Assembly (NCBI GenBank): GCA_009617715.1
Contig: VTFK01000048.1
Span: 310,001 to 374,000 of the forward strand
Reading direction: 5' to 3'
DNA: 64,000 bases
Origin: Plectrocnemia conspersa
Lineage: Eukaryota > Arthropoda > Insecta > Trichoptera > Polycentropodidae
This document shows positions 10,026 through 23,300 of this stretch, one piece after another (within the stretch, counting starts at the first letter, position 1; each line of letters starts with the position of its first letter). The notes under the pieces were generated by a model that worked only from the letters and a program-made list of their open reading frames with translations, did not search any database and was not told the origin of the DNA. The position numbers were made by a program, and so were the translations under genes.

Positions 10026-11016
10026 TGAAGATATCTTTTAGCAATTTTTAAGCTGTTTTTGTAATATTTATGGTTATAAATAATTGCAATTGAAAGCACG
10101 CAACTATATACAAAATTATAAGTTTTCTCCTGACTAAACAATAATTTTAGATATTAGTTTAAATTGACTCCGCCAATGCTGTATTGATACCTAGATATTG
10201 GTTGAAAAAAAAATCCCTGGGGTACACCTCTTTGCACAGGGCATAATACGGGTATTGGTCTCTCTTTCTCCATTGAAACGTTGTATTGATACATTTTATT
10301 CATAAGAGATACGAGATGTGAGCACACACTAATGATACACAATTCAAATAATACATTCAATATTCTGCTACATATTACACAGGCCTTATTACAAAGCATA
10401 GTATCGCCAGCAAGTTGAATTTGTGGCACTTTTCAATCACTGGTGAATGTATTTGAACTCTATATAGTTCCTTTGCCTTTGTCGAACCTTTTGCTCCTTT
10501 GGGATTTAACAAAAGATACTCCACACATAACGGTCTATTGGTTAAGGTTAAAAATATTAGCTATATTATATAATACATTTAAAGAGTGAATTTTTGATTG
10601 GCAGTTCATGATTGGAATACGAAAATTTTATTGTAAATATTATATACAATTGCCGGAATTAACTTACCTGTATATTTTAACTACTATAATTATTACAAAG
10701 TTTTTCTTGTAAGTATTAATATAAGAAAAAATAGTTATTGATTATTTAGATTTAAGCGAGTTGTATGCGCCGTTCTGTATATGTTATAAAATTCGTATTA
10801 AAAAAATATAATGAATTAAATCAACACGCATTACTTTAATGATTAATTTTTTGACATGAATAAATTACAAAGCAATGGATTAATTTGTGATTAATTGACA
10901 TTATAGTGTTTGATGTGAATAAAGCTATTCAGCTGTGATTGATTGATTAATATTGGCTTTCCGCACGTAAATGTATTATTAGGCATAATTGTCCAATACA
11001 AATTAGTTTAAAATAT

Positions 11017-11051
11017 TATATAAAGCACTGTAACTTACAACAGATATACAT
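11017..11051 (+). promoter_or_regulatory. possible TATA box and short leader of ppk-B
   Basis: TATATAAAG at 11017-11025 lies about 30 bases before the ppk-B ATG at 11052. That spacing would give a very short 5' leader. ACAACAG just before the ATG could alternatively be a splice acceptor, with the true promoter further upstream. Confidence 0.3.
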
Positions 11052-14000
11052 ATGCTCTCAAGTGATCAAACAACGAACTTAAATATGAAGTCAAGGAGTA
11101 ATAAATTGCTGGATAAACAAGTAAGCTAAATTATTTATTATTATGTATTACATACTTAAATAAAACATTTTACAGAAATCAAAGTCAAGAGTTACTTGGC
11201 AATATTTTAAAAGTATATTCGATGACAATATATTGTTTTTTAATAAAATCACTATACACGGTTTTCGCTATGTTTTCAACAACCAAAGGAACACTTCTTG
11301 GAACCATAAAATTATATGGCTGATTTTGATTTTCGTCAGTTGCGTCGTTTGCATTTGGATGTCTTTACTCTTGAACACTAAATTTGAAAACAATTACACA
11401 ATTATATCGGTAATAATATATATTATAATAAAATAAGTATGTTACATTTACATAATTCAATTGTAGATTTCTTCTAGTACACATCCGGTAAAAAATGTTC
11501 CATTTCCGTGCGTGACAATATGCGATATTAATAAAGTGTCGAGGAAGAAGTTTCAAGTTGTCAAAGAATTACTGTATGATAATAATATGATTTAGTTAGT
11601 AATTTAAAAATATTAAATAAATAATTTATTTTCAGGGTCAATAACAATATTCAGGAGGATGAAATTGAAGATTTTGGAAGGTCTTTATCGTCACTCGTCA
11701 CATTTTCTACGTTTGACTATTACGATAAAAATATTACCGATCACAATAAGATTTTCTCAATATTGTTTGCAAATAATTATACAGTGGATTCTTTAATGAG
11801 ACAGGTTTGGTTTATTTGATTAATATGTTACGGGTGCATTAATGCAAAAAACTACAACATAAAAGGTATGGCTAAATAAAACATAAATTATTTTATTTAG
11901 CTAAACAACAAGCTACAGTTACCACAGCATTAAAAATTTTTTGACACTTTTTTATAACCTTTGAAACATATGTCTAGAATAATACGTTTTTATTGCTATA
12001 TGTATACTTTGTAGTTATTGGATAGTCGTCCTCAGAGTTACGCTTTAACTAAGAGATGTACAGGAGGCGAAGTTCAACAATAACATAATTAGCCCTAAAT
12101 TGCCCTCTTTTCCAATTCGTTCAAGCTTCATCGAAATAATATGCTAATGAAAAATTTTGTCGAATGCTTTTTTAATATCGATATAGACTATATGAAACTG
12201 AGTTTTAGCATTAAGTGACTTTGTTGCAAGGTTTTTGACCGCGAAACGACGTAGACGAAAACCGTGTTGCTAGTCCACTAAAGCTTGATAGTGATTGTAG
12301 ATATATTTGTTAATAATTATATCAAACAATTTATAAAGCACAAAATTCTATATTTTTTGATACAATATTCATGACCTTTTTGATGCATTTCTGGGCTGTC
12401 TTATAATAAAGCGCAATGTCCATATTTTTTATAAGCCTTCTCTAATATTTGCACTACTTTATTGTACTTTTATAATATATTTAAAGCGCAAAACTAAATG
12501 TTTATTAAAGTAAAAAGTATTAATGATTTATGTGCTAAGTTTTTAATGCAGTGTGTTCATGATTTCAGTTACAATTAGAATGCGATAATTGGCTTTTATT
12601 TTGTGCCATTGAAAACGAATCTCAAAACTGTACAGATGTATTTAAAATGATCAAAACATCAGAAGGGTATTGTTGTTCATTCAATTATATAGGGGGGCGA
12701 CAGAATTTTATGATAAGTATGTGTAATATAAATTTTTCAATTTTCAAATATTTTACTCATGTATTTATATATTTGTACAGCATATCAAAAAATTTCAACA
12801 CATCAGTCGACAAAAGACATCCGAAATACTTGCAGGGATATCAAATGTTAGTAAGGTTGTTAATGTACGACATCTTAATCAAAAATCTTTTATGATAATG
12901 AATACCATAAATATTTGTTTTAGTAATGGAGGTATTTCAGTATTAGTTCAAGTGAATATTGCTGATTATATGTCATCTGCGAAGCATCTATATGGAGCAT
13001 CGGTAATCAAGTTAGCTATAATATATTTTCTTATATGCAAAATTAACTGACTCGATGTTTTTTTTAACTAATAAGGTGATAATAAATGATGCAAACGACT
13101 ATCCTGAAACATCGTCATTTAACTTCATTATTCAAAACAGCTTCAACTTTGAATACCAAGTCACTCCGATCATCAGAGAGAGTACAGCGAGTGTTCAGTA
13201 TTTACCCGCAGAAGTGCGAAAGTGTTGGTTTGAAAACGAAGTTCTTCATATGAAGAATAAATATAGTTTTCAAAGCTGCATAGTGCGATGTCGAGCTTTG
13301 GCTATTTATGAAACTTGCGGATGTATTCCATTTTACTATCCTCCTATCGGAGATGGTAAGTTTTATAAGTAAATATTTTTTTTAATTCCAATATGTTTAA
13401 TGTCTTATTTTTTATAGATAAAAGACGAAAATGTGTGCTATCGGATAATAAATGTTTACGTCTTAACAAAGGTATATGATCCTTATTGTTGACATTTATG
13501 GTGTATTTGTAGTAGTGGTTGCTTGTGCTAAACAAATATTTATAATGATAAGTAGAGAAAATTAAATACGAAACATATAAGAAGGATTTCCAAATATTCA
13601 ATCTGAAGTAAAAAATTAATTACGTATTTTGTATATTTTATATCAGTGTATATGAAAAGTATGAAACGCTCAGTATGAAATTTTGCAATTTTTTTATAAA
13701 TTGTAAAATGTCGCTGTTCATTTATAGATAATCTTTGAACACTCTCCATCTGACTGTAGTTATGCAGATGTTTATATAAGAGTCTATTTATATGAAAGAA
13801 AAACAAAACATGCATTTACTCGAAATCAGACACAATTTAAGAAAACTGTTACTTATACTTTCACCGAAGCTTTTAATTATAAAATGAACTTGATGGTGCT
13901 ATCCAGAAGATAATGTTTATTGGCATACAATATTGTAGAAGAGCTTTTGAAATATCGCGTTCCAAGAAGCTTAAATCAATAAATAATTCTTGCACGTGCT

Positions 14001-16237
14001 CAAATCTCGGCCAATATAATTGAAACAAAACCGTATCAGCTGAAGAGATTATATAGAAAGACAAGTCGCAAATTAAAAATTCATTATCAAATGTGATTGT
14101 CTGGACAGATGAAGGAAGGACAGGGATTTCCCTGATAGCGAAGACAGTTATTGTTTGCGTTTTAAGGAGATTATTTTTTTTTAATAAATTTTGCTTACAT
14201 AATAAAATATTCTATATCGCGTTTAATTTTAAATATATTTTCAGGAATTTATTATAGCAGATTTATAGAAAATAAATCATATGGAATAAGGTGTGAATGT
14301 AAAGCGGAATGTTCAGAGAGAGCTTATGAAATACATAAAAGAAGTTATAAAATAAAAAATACAGCATATGTTGGATCAGTTAAGTATGCATTATAATCTA
14401 ATCCTATTACAAAACTTCTTATTTACAAATTAAATTAACCTCCAGAGCATCTTCCATGCTTTATAATTAAAGTTAACGAAAATCTCTATATACTACTTTA
14501 GCAAAATTAAAACTACACATTGATTGAACTTATTCGATTTGATAGACAATTACTTTTTAATTTATTGCTTCTTACAAGAACAGTTGTAAATATATAAAAC
14601 ATGCATCTAGAATTCACCCAATTATAGAAAATGCTCTGAAGAGATTTTTGTTGCAATAAATATTATTTTTAATAAATTAAGTCAACCTTATTATTTTTTT
14701 ACCATAAAATAAATTATTTTTAGAGAAAATACATCTACAATATCAATTATGTCTGTCTTCTTTCCAAGAGCCGTCTGCCAAAAATACACAACCGATGTGT
14801 TTATGGATTGGAATGAATTAATAGGTATGGTTTTATATCATCTCTATTTTTTTAACCTTTCTGCTACAAAAAAATATATGTAAAATTACAGCCTGATTTC
14901 TCATTATTTTATACAGGTTAAAATGATTTTTTAAATATAATAAAAATGATATACCAATAAGGAATATTTGAGATTTTTAATGAAAGTCTGTGATCCATAA
15001 AATATTTTATTATTTAAAAAAAAACTATGCAAATTATTATCTCTTATGATGTATATTAGATGTATCTCTGATTCGAGTTGACTCTGGCGAATCAGAGATG
15101 CAGAAATTGGTTGGTCAATGGCATCGCTTGCATATTTGCCAAATGAAATATGTTCACGCCTCGAATAAGTGAAACACATTTCAAGGTAGTTAATCCAAAA
15201 GTTTTTACGCTATGAGACGCATTGTCTGTTGCATTAGTTATGCACCAACTTATCAATTTTATGGTGTTTAACGAGCGGTTAACGGGCGGATGCTGGCTGG
15301 GAGGTGAAATCTCCGATAATTATGGTATATGTTAGCACCATTGTTGGAAGTGTAAGTTACGCATTTGTAATATTAAGTATTTGTCAAAACGCGTTGCTAT
15401 TTCCTTTCTTTAAGTTCTAAATTGAGCTTAGCTTTAACTGCGTAGCCGAGTGAACCTATCACAAATTTAAAATCTAACCTATATTAGCGCTTATATAGCG
15501 CATATCTATCACTTACATTCGAAGTTCGCTTCTATCGGCGCTTTTATTTGGAATTAATTTCCATGAAGAACCTTCATAAATAACTCTCACCAGTAACTAC
15601 AGACTTGAAACAGACTTTCCTCAAGCGGAGATACGTCTATCATTGACTGAGATAGCAGCCGCTTCTCTCTTCGCGTCAACTTTGGACTAACTATGACGTC
15701 TGAAATTCAGAGTTGAACCAATATTTATAATAATAATCTATATTCAAATAACTTAGCTTTACTACATTTTGTGATTTTTTCTGTTATACATAAAAACAAG
15801 TTCGGAGTTATTTTCTTGTTTTGCACTGAATTAATCTCGCACTTTGCACAGTCATTTCAAAGAAACGTTGATGCAATTGAGACCTAATTTCTCACGTTTC
15901 GCTAACCTAATAATAAAACTGCTTCCGCTATACTTTATTTTGTATCTTTAGAGTGTTCTTCGTACATAATATAATATTAATAAATAATGTAATTTTTTTT
16001 AAAAAAGATAAAAAATATAGAACTACAAAAACGTAAAATTTGACCACGAAAATTGTACGTATTAATAATATTTTAATTCTTGCAGGATTTTACGGTGGCA
16101 TTACAAACCTTTTAATAGGCGGGTCTATACTGAGTGCTGTTGAAATTGTCTACTTTATTATTCATAAGTTAATAACATTTTACACTTCGCGCGTCACGCC
16201 AAGCAAACGAACTGAGATTATTTATTATATCGAATAA
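11052..16237 (+). CDS. ppk-B: pickpocket-type DEG/ENaC sodium channel subunit
   Basis: Twelve exons: 11052-11120, 11176-11409, 11467-11573, 11636-11804, 12569-12716, 12781-12846, 12924-13002, 13076-13355, 13418-13471, 14245-14383, 14724-14824, 16086-16237. All borders are AG/GT. They total about 532 codons, a normal ppk length. In order: the His-Gly gating motif (residues 51-52, TIHGFRYV), TM1 (about 69-89), FPCVTIC (114-120), the C-x6-C-x8-C finger block, GYCCSFNY, CxxxCxxR...CGC, CECxxEC, VCQKY...DWNELIG, then TM2 with the selectivity filter GGS (494-496) and LSAVE. The start is the first ATG in an exon joined in frame to the HG exon. One defect: exon 12569-12716 is one base short. A G7 in place of the G6 at 12692-12697 restores both the reading frame and the conserved splice phase. 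A specific orthologue cannot be named; ppk28/Nach-like proteins are the likeliest group. Confidence 0.93.
12137..12285 (-). mobile_element. LINE reverse-transcriptase fragment in ppk-B intron 5'-side
   Basis: The minus strand reads ALVD*QHGFRLRRFAVKNLA, a gap, then FHIVYIDIKKAFDKIF. This is the classic RT pattern QHGFR..(S)..NLA...VYxDxxKAFD of CR1/Jockey/I-type LINEs. It is broken by one stop and lies antisense in the intron between 11804 and 12569. The rest of that intron shows no other recognisable sequence. Confidence 0.6.
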
Positions 16238-16980
16238 TATATATAAGTTACTAGAGGGTGTTGTATATACTTTTTTGTGTGACATGAGTTATGAGATATA
16301 CATTAATATTGCTAAGTAGTTTTGGACTGGAATAGCCACATTTTAATTAATTGACTAATTAATTCATTAATTCCGATTCTTACACAAATTGATATTATCA
16401 TACATAAAATAAAGCAATGGGAAATCATGGAGCATCATCTTGGATAAGAAGGCATACAAAACATACACATATATTAGAATAGGGAAATGGACTAATTATT
16501 GCATGAAATCAATTATGATTATGCAACAAAAAGGGTCCACACAGAAGTGGCAAAATTACTACCTTTAGTTGATAATATGCTAATTTTTTTCTATTTCAAT
16601 TAAATATATATTGTAATTTTTTATGTTTATTTTAGATTGTAATAAATGTAAGAAGCATGTATGTTAATATTTATTAATTTATATTATAAAAAATAAATAT
16701 AAAAAATGTATAACTATAACTATTTTATTAATGATAATTAACGCTTTATCAAATAATTAAAAAATATATAAAAATGCCGTAAAAACAATACATAAAACAT
16801 TTAAAAAAATGAGTATTACTCTTAGATTATACCTCAAAAAGTAATTTAACATTCTCCTACAAAAATATTTATCAAACTGAATAATAAAAACATCTATAAA
16901 ACACTACGAGAAACCAAAATTCAACAAAGATTATCTCCAGTACCAATGTTATATTGTACATTTGGCAAATATCATCCACA
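16238..16980 (+). other. ppk-B 3' flank with polyadenylation signal
   Basis: AATAAA occurs at 16408-16413, 171 bases after the ppk-B stop, and is the best candidate poly(A) signal. The rest is very AT-rich, with no gene that I can support. Confidence 0.4.
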
Positions 16981-16984
16981 GCCA

Positions 16985-17900
16985 TATATAGCTCTCCTAA
17001 ACATCAAATAGAGACTTCTTTAAAACACTGAAACAGATCTTTCGTCGGAGGCGATTTCAACGCTAAACATCCTTTGTGTTGTTCACGATTACAAACATCT
17101 ACGCTACACTCTCTTGAAGTTGGCCAAGGTTAGCCGAGGAACTACCAATAAAGACCATAAGATTTATGACCATTCTATAGTGCAACAACCAGACCTAACT
17201 ACTTTCCAACACAAGAAAAGGTAACTAAAATAATTCTACTACTAAAACCAGGAAAAGAGCCAGACGATTTTACATCAACAAGCTGTCTACCGATAATGTC
17301 AAAATTTTAGAAAGTCTAGCATTAAAAAGAATACAGCTCATAATTATAAATATAAAAATCATTCGGATTTAAGAATCAACATTTATAGATTTGCAAAATC
17401 AAAGTGTGGCATCCAGAGCTACTTTATAAAATCAAGCGACAACTTTCTAATAATTTATTTAAAATACTTAAATCATATCTGAGCGATCGACACTTCTCAT
17501 GCTTGAAGGCGTGCCACAGGGAAGTGCTAAGGGACCAGTACTGTACCTGTTATTCACAGAGGATCTACTAACTGTAAAGTTTTTAAAACTAGCAGCTAAG
17601 AGATTACAAGACCCTTTAAACAAGATACAAGCATGACTCTGAAAATGGAAGACAAAAACCAATAAAAACAAATCTCTTTATGTTACCTTCGCGCTAAACA
17701 AGGACAATTGTCCTCCGGTCTTCTTTAATGTCAATGCAATCCCAAGATCAACCAGTGAAAAATATCTAGGGATTCACCTTGATTGAAGTTTGACTTGGAG
17801 AACTCATATTTTAAACAAACCAAAGCAACTTAGACTTTGAAATAAAATACTGCTATACAAAACAATAATGATGCTGCTATGGACCTACGAAGCTCAGGTC
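16985..17900 (+). mobile_element. decayed Jockey-type non-LTR retrotransposon
   Basis: Three landmarks occur in the right order on the plus strand. The endonuclease motif FVGGDFNAKHPLCCSRL (near 17040) matches GGDFNAKH..WGSRL. An RT block follows (17400-17570): VWHPELLYKIKRQL, FKILKSYLSDRHF and EGVPQGSAKGPVLYLLF. The RT end and thumb (17620-17830) reads LYVTFALN, then SEKYLGIHLD and LTWRTHI. Stops and frameshifts are frequent and the YADD catalytic block is missing, so it is dead. It lies between ppk-B and ppk-C. Confidence 0.8.
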
Positions 17901-20270
17901 TGAGGTGCTTTTTCCAGGTTAAATATAAACATTATATAATACAGAGGTTCCAGAGCAAAAGGTTCAATATATGCTTTTTGGTATATTCCAAAATTTTAGT
18001 ACATTACCAGTATTCAAATTGTGATAAAAAGTCTGTGCGTAAATTATATAAAATGACTAATTAATCAGTTAAGGAATTAATAAGTGTCAATAAACGCAAA
18101 AAAACGTAGACTTAAGCTTGTATATAAATTGTAGCAAACAATACTATTTAATTTAATTAGTTAAGATATATCATTTAAGGCTAACATTACTAACAAAACC
18201 ACAAACATGTTAAAAATGATAGGGAAAAGTAAAGGAAGATTCCACTGAGTATCTTTAAATCTGTTATTCTCTTTCCTTTTTTATTTTCAATCAAGAAAGA
18301 CAAAAAATAGTTATAAGAATCCCTTTTCGTCAAAAGACAGAAAATCTTATGAGCAAACATCGAATTCGAGGAAAAAACTAAAAGAAAGAAAGCTTCGATA
18401 AAAACGCCCCGAAAAAAGTATTAATGTTCAAACTTATAATATACTACTCCATTACTACTAATTAACCACTTCAAACTTAATCGACAATATAGCTAATCAA
18501 ATGTATTTTATTTTATCAGTAATATGTGTGTACACATACAATATATAAATATACATATGTATATAAATGTCTAGCCATTTAGATGTTATTTCTGTAATGA
18601 ATATTTTATGTACCTTTACATTATATTGATATATGACTAAGCCACCTAAATAACTCATTGCGTAATAGAGAAAATTATAATTTAATTATATCAATGAACA
18701 TTCCGTTAATGTTGAGAAGGGTTTATTCACGATTCTCGAAAAAAAATCATGCACGAAGTAATAATTATTTATTATAAGAGTGGCTTGGAAAATTATTACA
18801 TTTACTTAATTAAATAAATAATCAAAGCAAAAAGCATTGACTTATGATATAATTTTGTTAATATGAAAATATTTTTTATTTTTCATGGTATTTTATGAGG
18901 TCTTAAAACTAAGAGCTAGAGCCTTTAATAAAAATAACATAAATGGGTAAATGTTTGTAGAACTTCTTTTTATATAGTACACCAAATAGAAAGTTAGTGT
19001 TGGAATAATTGCTTCACGATCTGCATTTCGGGTTGCTACATTTTATTTATAGTTCAGGTTATAATATGAATCTTTTTCAGTCCATCATGGAAATCGAAAT
19101 ATGATTAACACTTGCAAAATAAAATTAAATTAAAGTGATAACACTGGTAAGTATGTTTATTTAGTAGGTTAACCTGATCTAGGCAAAGCGGCGATATCAA
19201 TTTCCCACTTATCTTTTAAATTACAAATATTAATAAATACATATTTTATAAAATTCTTTAATGAAATATTAAAATGAGATTTTAATAATTTTAATATGAA
19301 TAATGATTAAAAATGGTAATTTGCGGTGAAATATGACATTTGTGTAGATTTTGCAATATGAAAGGAAAATAGGATTTTTAAATGGTTTATTTTGTTTTGT
19401 TTTATTTAAAAAAATGATTTTTAATTATTTTATTTTGTTTGTTTATAATATTTATTTGCCCTCTTCTGTTTCTGTTTTTTTATTCAGTTATATTCAGGTA
19501 TATAAAAATGTAAGAATTTTTATGCTATACCTTCTTGTGATACATACATTATTATCTTTAAATGATATAATATTAAAAAATAGTTTAAAAGGTGGAATGG
19601 TTAAAGTTTAAAAGTTTGGACCAAAACTATTTTGAAGCGCCTAGCCTAGTCTCTCTGTTAACACAAAGGGCATTTTCTCTACCTTTCGTCTACTTAAAGT
19701 TTTATAGACAAATAAAGAAAGAGATACTGTTTTCTTTAGCAATTCGCTTAAACTTTATGCATATAACAGGATATCAGAAAACCTAATTACTTCATTATTA
19801 GATATTAAAAAAAGTTTAAGTTTAAATTTAGTACACAAGGGTACTTCAGATAAAATACTTCACAAAAAAAGAAATAAAGTACAGTAGTTTGAACACATAT
19901 ATTTTTTGTAAGAAAGTCATGATTGTTTTATATAATTTGATCAGAAACGCTGATTATGCTGCAGGCTTAATTAAAAGTAAATTTTCGGGGGTACCTGTCT
20001 GAGACAGCTAGTTCAGAATATTTATAAATCTTATATAATATAAAGTCAGACCATTACGCCTGAAGTGATTTGACGGAAACATGTTCCAAACTCCATTATA
20101 TCGTGCTTTCCCTCGAACTTTATAAATTTAGACTTAAATTTTAATGAAATATCCATTGTGATAAAGTTTTGCATTTTTATGTTGAAAAAATCAATTTATA
20201 TAATTTGCTCCGCAATTACGAGCACTCTCTTTGATTGAAAATCAATATTTGCTTTCAACCGACAGGTACA
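17901..20270. other. intergenic AT-rich DNA
   Basis: Nothing recognisable. Short open frames here (for example at 19351-19611) are built of Phe/Leu/Ile/Tyr codons, as expected by chance in AT-rich DNA. Confidence 0.5.
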
Positions 20271-20272
20271 TA

Positions 20273-20340
20273 ATATATCGCCAAACATAACAATAACAAA
20301 GTGTTTCAGTTTCAACCCTTCCACTCATTGCTCCTTCAAC
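20273..20340 (+). promoter_or_regulatory. candidate core promoter of ppk-C (TATA plus TCAGTT initiator)
   Basis: ATATAT at 20273-20278 lies about 30-35 bases upstream of TCAGTT (20306-20311), the arthropod initiator consensus, with A20308 as the likely start. The implied 5' leader is about 33 bases, to the ATG at 20341. The spacing is right, but such short motifs are common in AT-rich DNA. Confidence 0.35.
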
Positions 20341-23300
20341 ATGTTCGGCATGAGAGAATTTCACAAGAAGCGCGGGTATTCCGGGAAAAGTAATTTCGTA
20401 AGCGTGTTCTAATTATTTTTGCTGTTATTATAAATTGTGCCGTGTAAATAAATTATATTTTTCAACTCGATTGTTCCAATCTGGCCCTGGCGTTAAATAT
20501 GTAATTATTAATGAATTGCGTTCAGAAAAGCTTTTGCAATTGCTTTAAATAAACACATACAATTATGCGCAAAGTTTGTGCTTGACCCTTGAAAAGTACC
20601 GACATATATTTACATATTTAAGGCAATATTATATATGTATATATATATGTATTATTTCAGTTTAACCCCTCCTACGATTACTTTAAATGATAACTCACCC
20701 TTATTAACAAAAAGGTATATATTAATGAGGGTAATAAATAAAATATTGCTAACTATGGTTATATATATAATATATTATACAATAGATTATTTTAAAATAA
20801 ATAATTGTATTTGATAAAAAGATAAAACACAACATATAAAATTAAATCAGAATGTTTTTATTGGTTTAATGCATATTATATGTATGTAGTGTTGTACTTG
20901 GTTCCGAGAGTAGTAAAATGAAAGCCAAAGGCGTTGTTTGTACATTTATTGAGCAATCTGAAATTGATATCGTTAATTCCACCTCACGATTGTTGGCCGT
21001 TCACCTCTTCTCTTGGTCTTAATCGTTATATATAAGACTTGGTCTTAATAAAAACAACTTAATGGCTAATATTTTAATATTACATAAGAGTCCAGATTAA
21101 TCGTGATGTGATAGAGCTAGTAGTCCATAGTAAAATAGTCGTAGAGTAGAGTAGTCGCAAAGGAGTAAAATTTTATTTTTTAAAGAGTTATTTTTAATAT
21201 ACTAAAATTACTCTTTATTTATTATAACCTTTGTATGAAAATAGAGAAAGCGTGAAACACTTTAAATTTATTTAAAAAATGCAATTAGATAAACTACATT
21301 TTTATGTATTCTTTATTTTCTTGTTGTAACATTTTTCGTATTAAATTTAAAAAATCTTACAAAAAAAGAAAAAAAAGTAGTACAAATAAAAATAAATATC
21401 TCTTCACGTAGGTCTTGATTTTGGGAAAATGTTCAAACGTTTTTAACTATATTATATGAAATACATATTGCAATAATAAGTTTAATCATACATACATTTA
21501 AGTGTTTTGTGTGAATAAATAGTACTTGTACTGTCATCAATAATTAAGGCATTCTAAAGTTTGTTTGGATATTGTGAGCTTGCTCTTCTAATTCTTGGGT
21601 GTTCCCAAATGACGATTTCACTCGTGTTTTTGTTTGCAAGATACCTTAGATCGATGGTCGCGTTCTTCTATTAATTATTTAAGGACCTTTACATTTTTTT
21701 ATTATATTAAATTTAAGGAAAAGCAAAGATTTATAAACACAAAAATGTTCGTCGTATTACAGTAAAATGTATAATATTTATTAAATTAGCAATATATTGT
21801 TAACTTTTGGTTTTTAGCATACTTAATTATTATACAATATAGAACTTTTGTGTGGATCCAAGTTACGCAATCGCTAATTCAGTGAATTTCATATTTTGAT
21901 TTAAATAATAATATCAATTTAAAATCTAAGTAATATGTATATTTAAATTTTAAAATAATAAATTGAAAACATAAGTTACAATTTTACATATGATAAAGTT
22001 GGTAATTTATATACTTGTTCAATAAAACACGTGTGTGTATTTTAGGTGAAACGTTGTTAAAATAAACACAGTTCGCTTCATAAACTTTTTTATATTCATA
22101 TATAATATATTTACATATATGCATAGGTAGGAAAAGGTTCAACATATATTTGATCATTCTTCTCGTTGGAAAAACTTTTAAGATTTTTATAGCCTACAAA
22201 AAATAATAGAAAGGAGGGATAAAATCCAACCGGTAAAACGCACAAAAAATACTTTTTATTCGGAAACGGAAAAAAACATAGCACAGAAAAGTTCATGGCT
22301 TGTTTAATGGTATTATTGTGTGATATATCAACATGATAGGTTCGTATAAATTACGGTTTATATAATATATAAAGGTACACAGGATGATTTACTAGGTAGT
22401 TTATTTAGAAATATTTTGTAAATTTAGGAGAAAAAATATGTCGTTGAAATGTTATGGTGCTAGCATTATATTAAATACAGTACATAAATTGAAAATTGAT
22501 GGAAAATGTTTTTCAGTTGTTTTCGCGATTTCACAATAAGCAAATTTTACATTTATAGTTTTTAAATACACATTTTAATAGCTTACATGGTATAAGTCAA
22601 GTTTTAATAGCTATTGATTATTATAATAATAACATTAATTTTAAAAATAGCCTATGTTTTTTAAATAAAGTCTTTAATTGTCCCAATTCTGACTTTATTT
22701 TTTATTAAATTTGTACTCTTGAGAAAAAAGAAGAAGCATAGGTATTTTTTGTAGTCATAAGCTAACCCTAAAATTATTTTTTTAATACAAGTTATAACAT
22801 AACTAAAACCATATTAACTATTATTTTTGCATTTAAATTTTTAAATTGGTAAGTAGTGTATCGAGCTTTAAAAATCGAACATATCTAAAATGAAATTATA
22901 TATAATATTGTTGATAAATAAATAATCAAATGCTGTTTTTTTACGTATTCATGTTTTCAACATTATTTGGTTGCAAAAGTTTTTAAAACCTTTAAAATTG
23001 CTCTAAATGGCTCAACTCTGACTCTTAAAATTTGATTTTTTTTTATGGCGAATAATATTGTATATGTATTGTAATGCTTTGTAATGCGTTTACCAATTAT
23101 CTAAGTTTTTGTGTCTTAATCTACATTTTTGTACGCCAGAACCGTTGATATTTGACATGCATTTTTCGGCTGATTTCTGAATTATTTATAGCAATCAAAT
23201 TAATATAAAATTTATTATTTTTTAATACTTTTTAAGCGGATATTATAGGGATCGTCCTTTATAAATAATTCGTACCATTTGCTATGCTAATATATTATGA

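Noticed and set aside
10154..10429. Minus-strand frame with RT-like words (LAGDTMLC and RGVPQGFFF)
   Set aside because: In reverse transcriptases the VPQG block precedes the DD box; here the order is reversed and the spacing is wrong. A rearranged LINE is possible, but the evidence is too thin.
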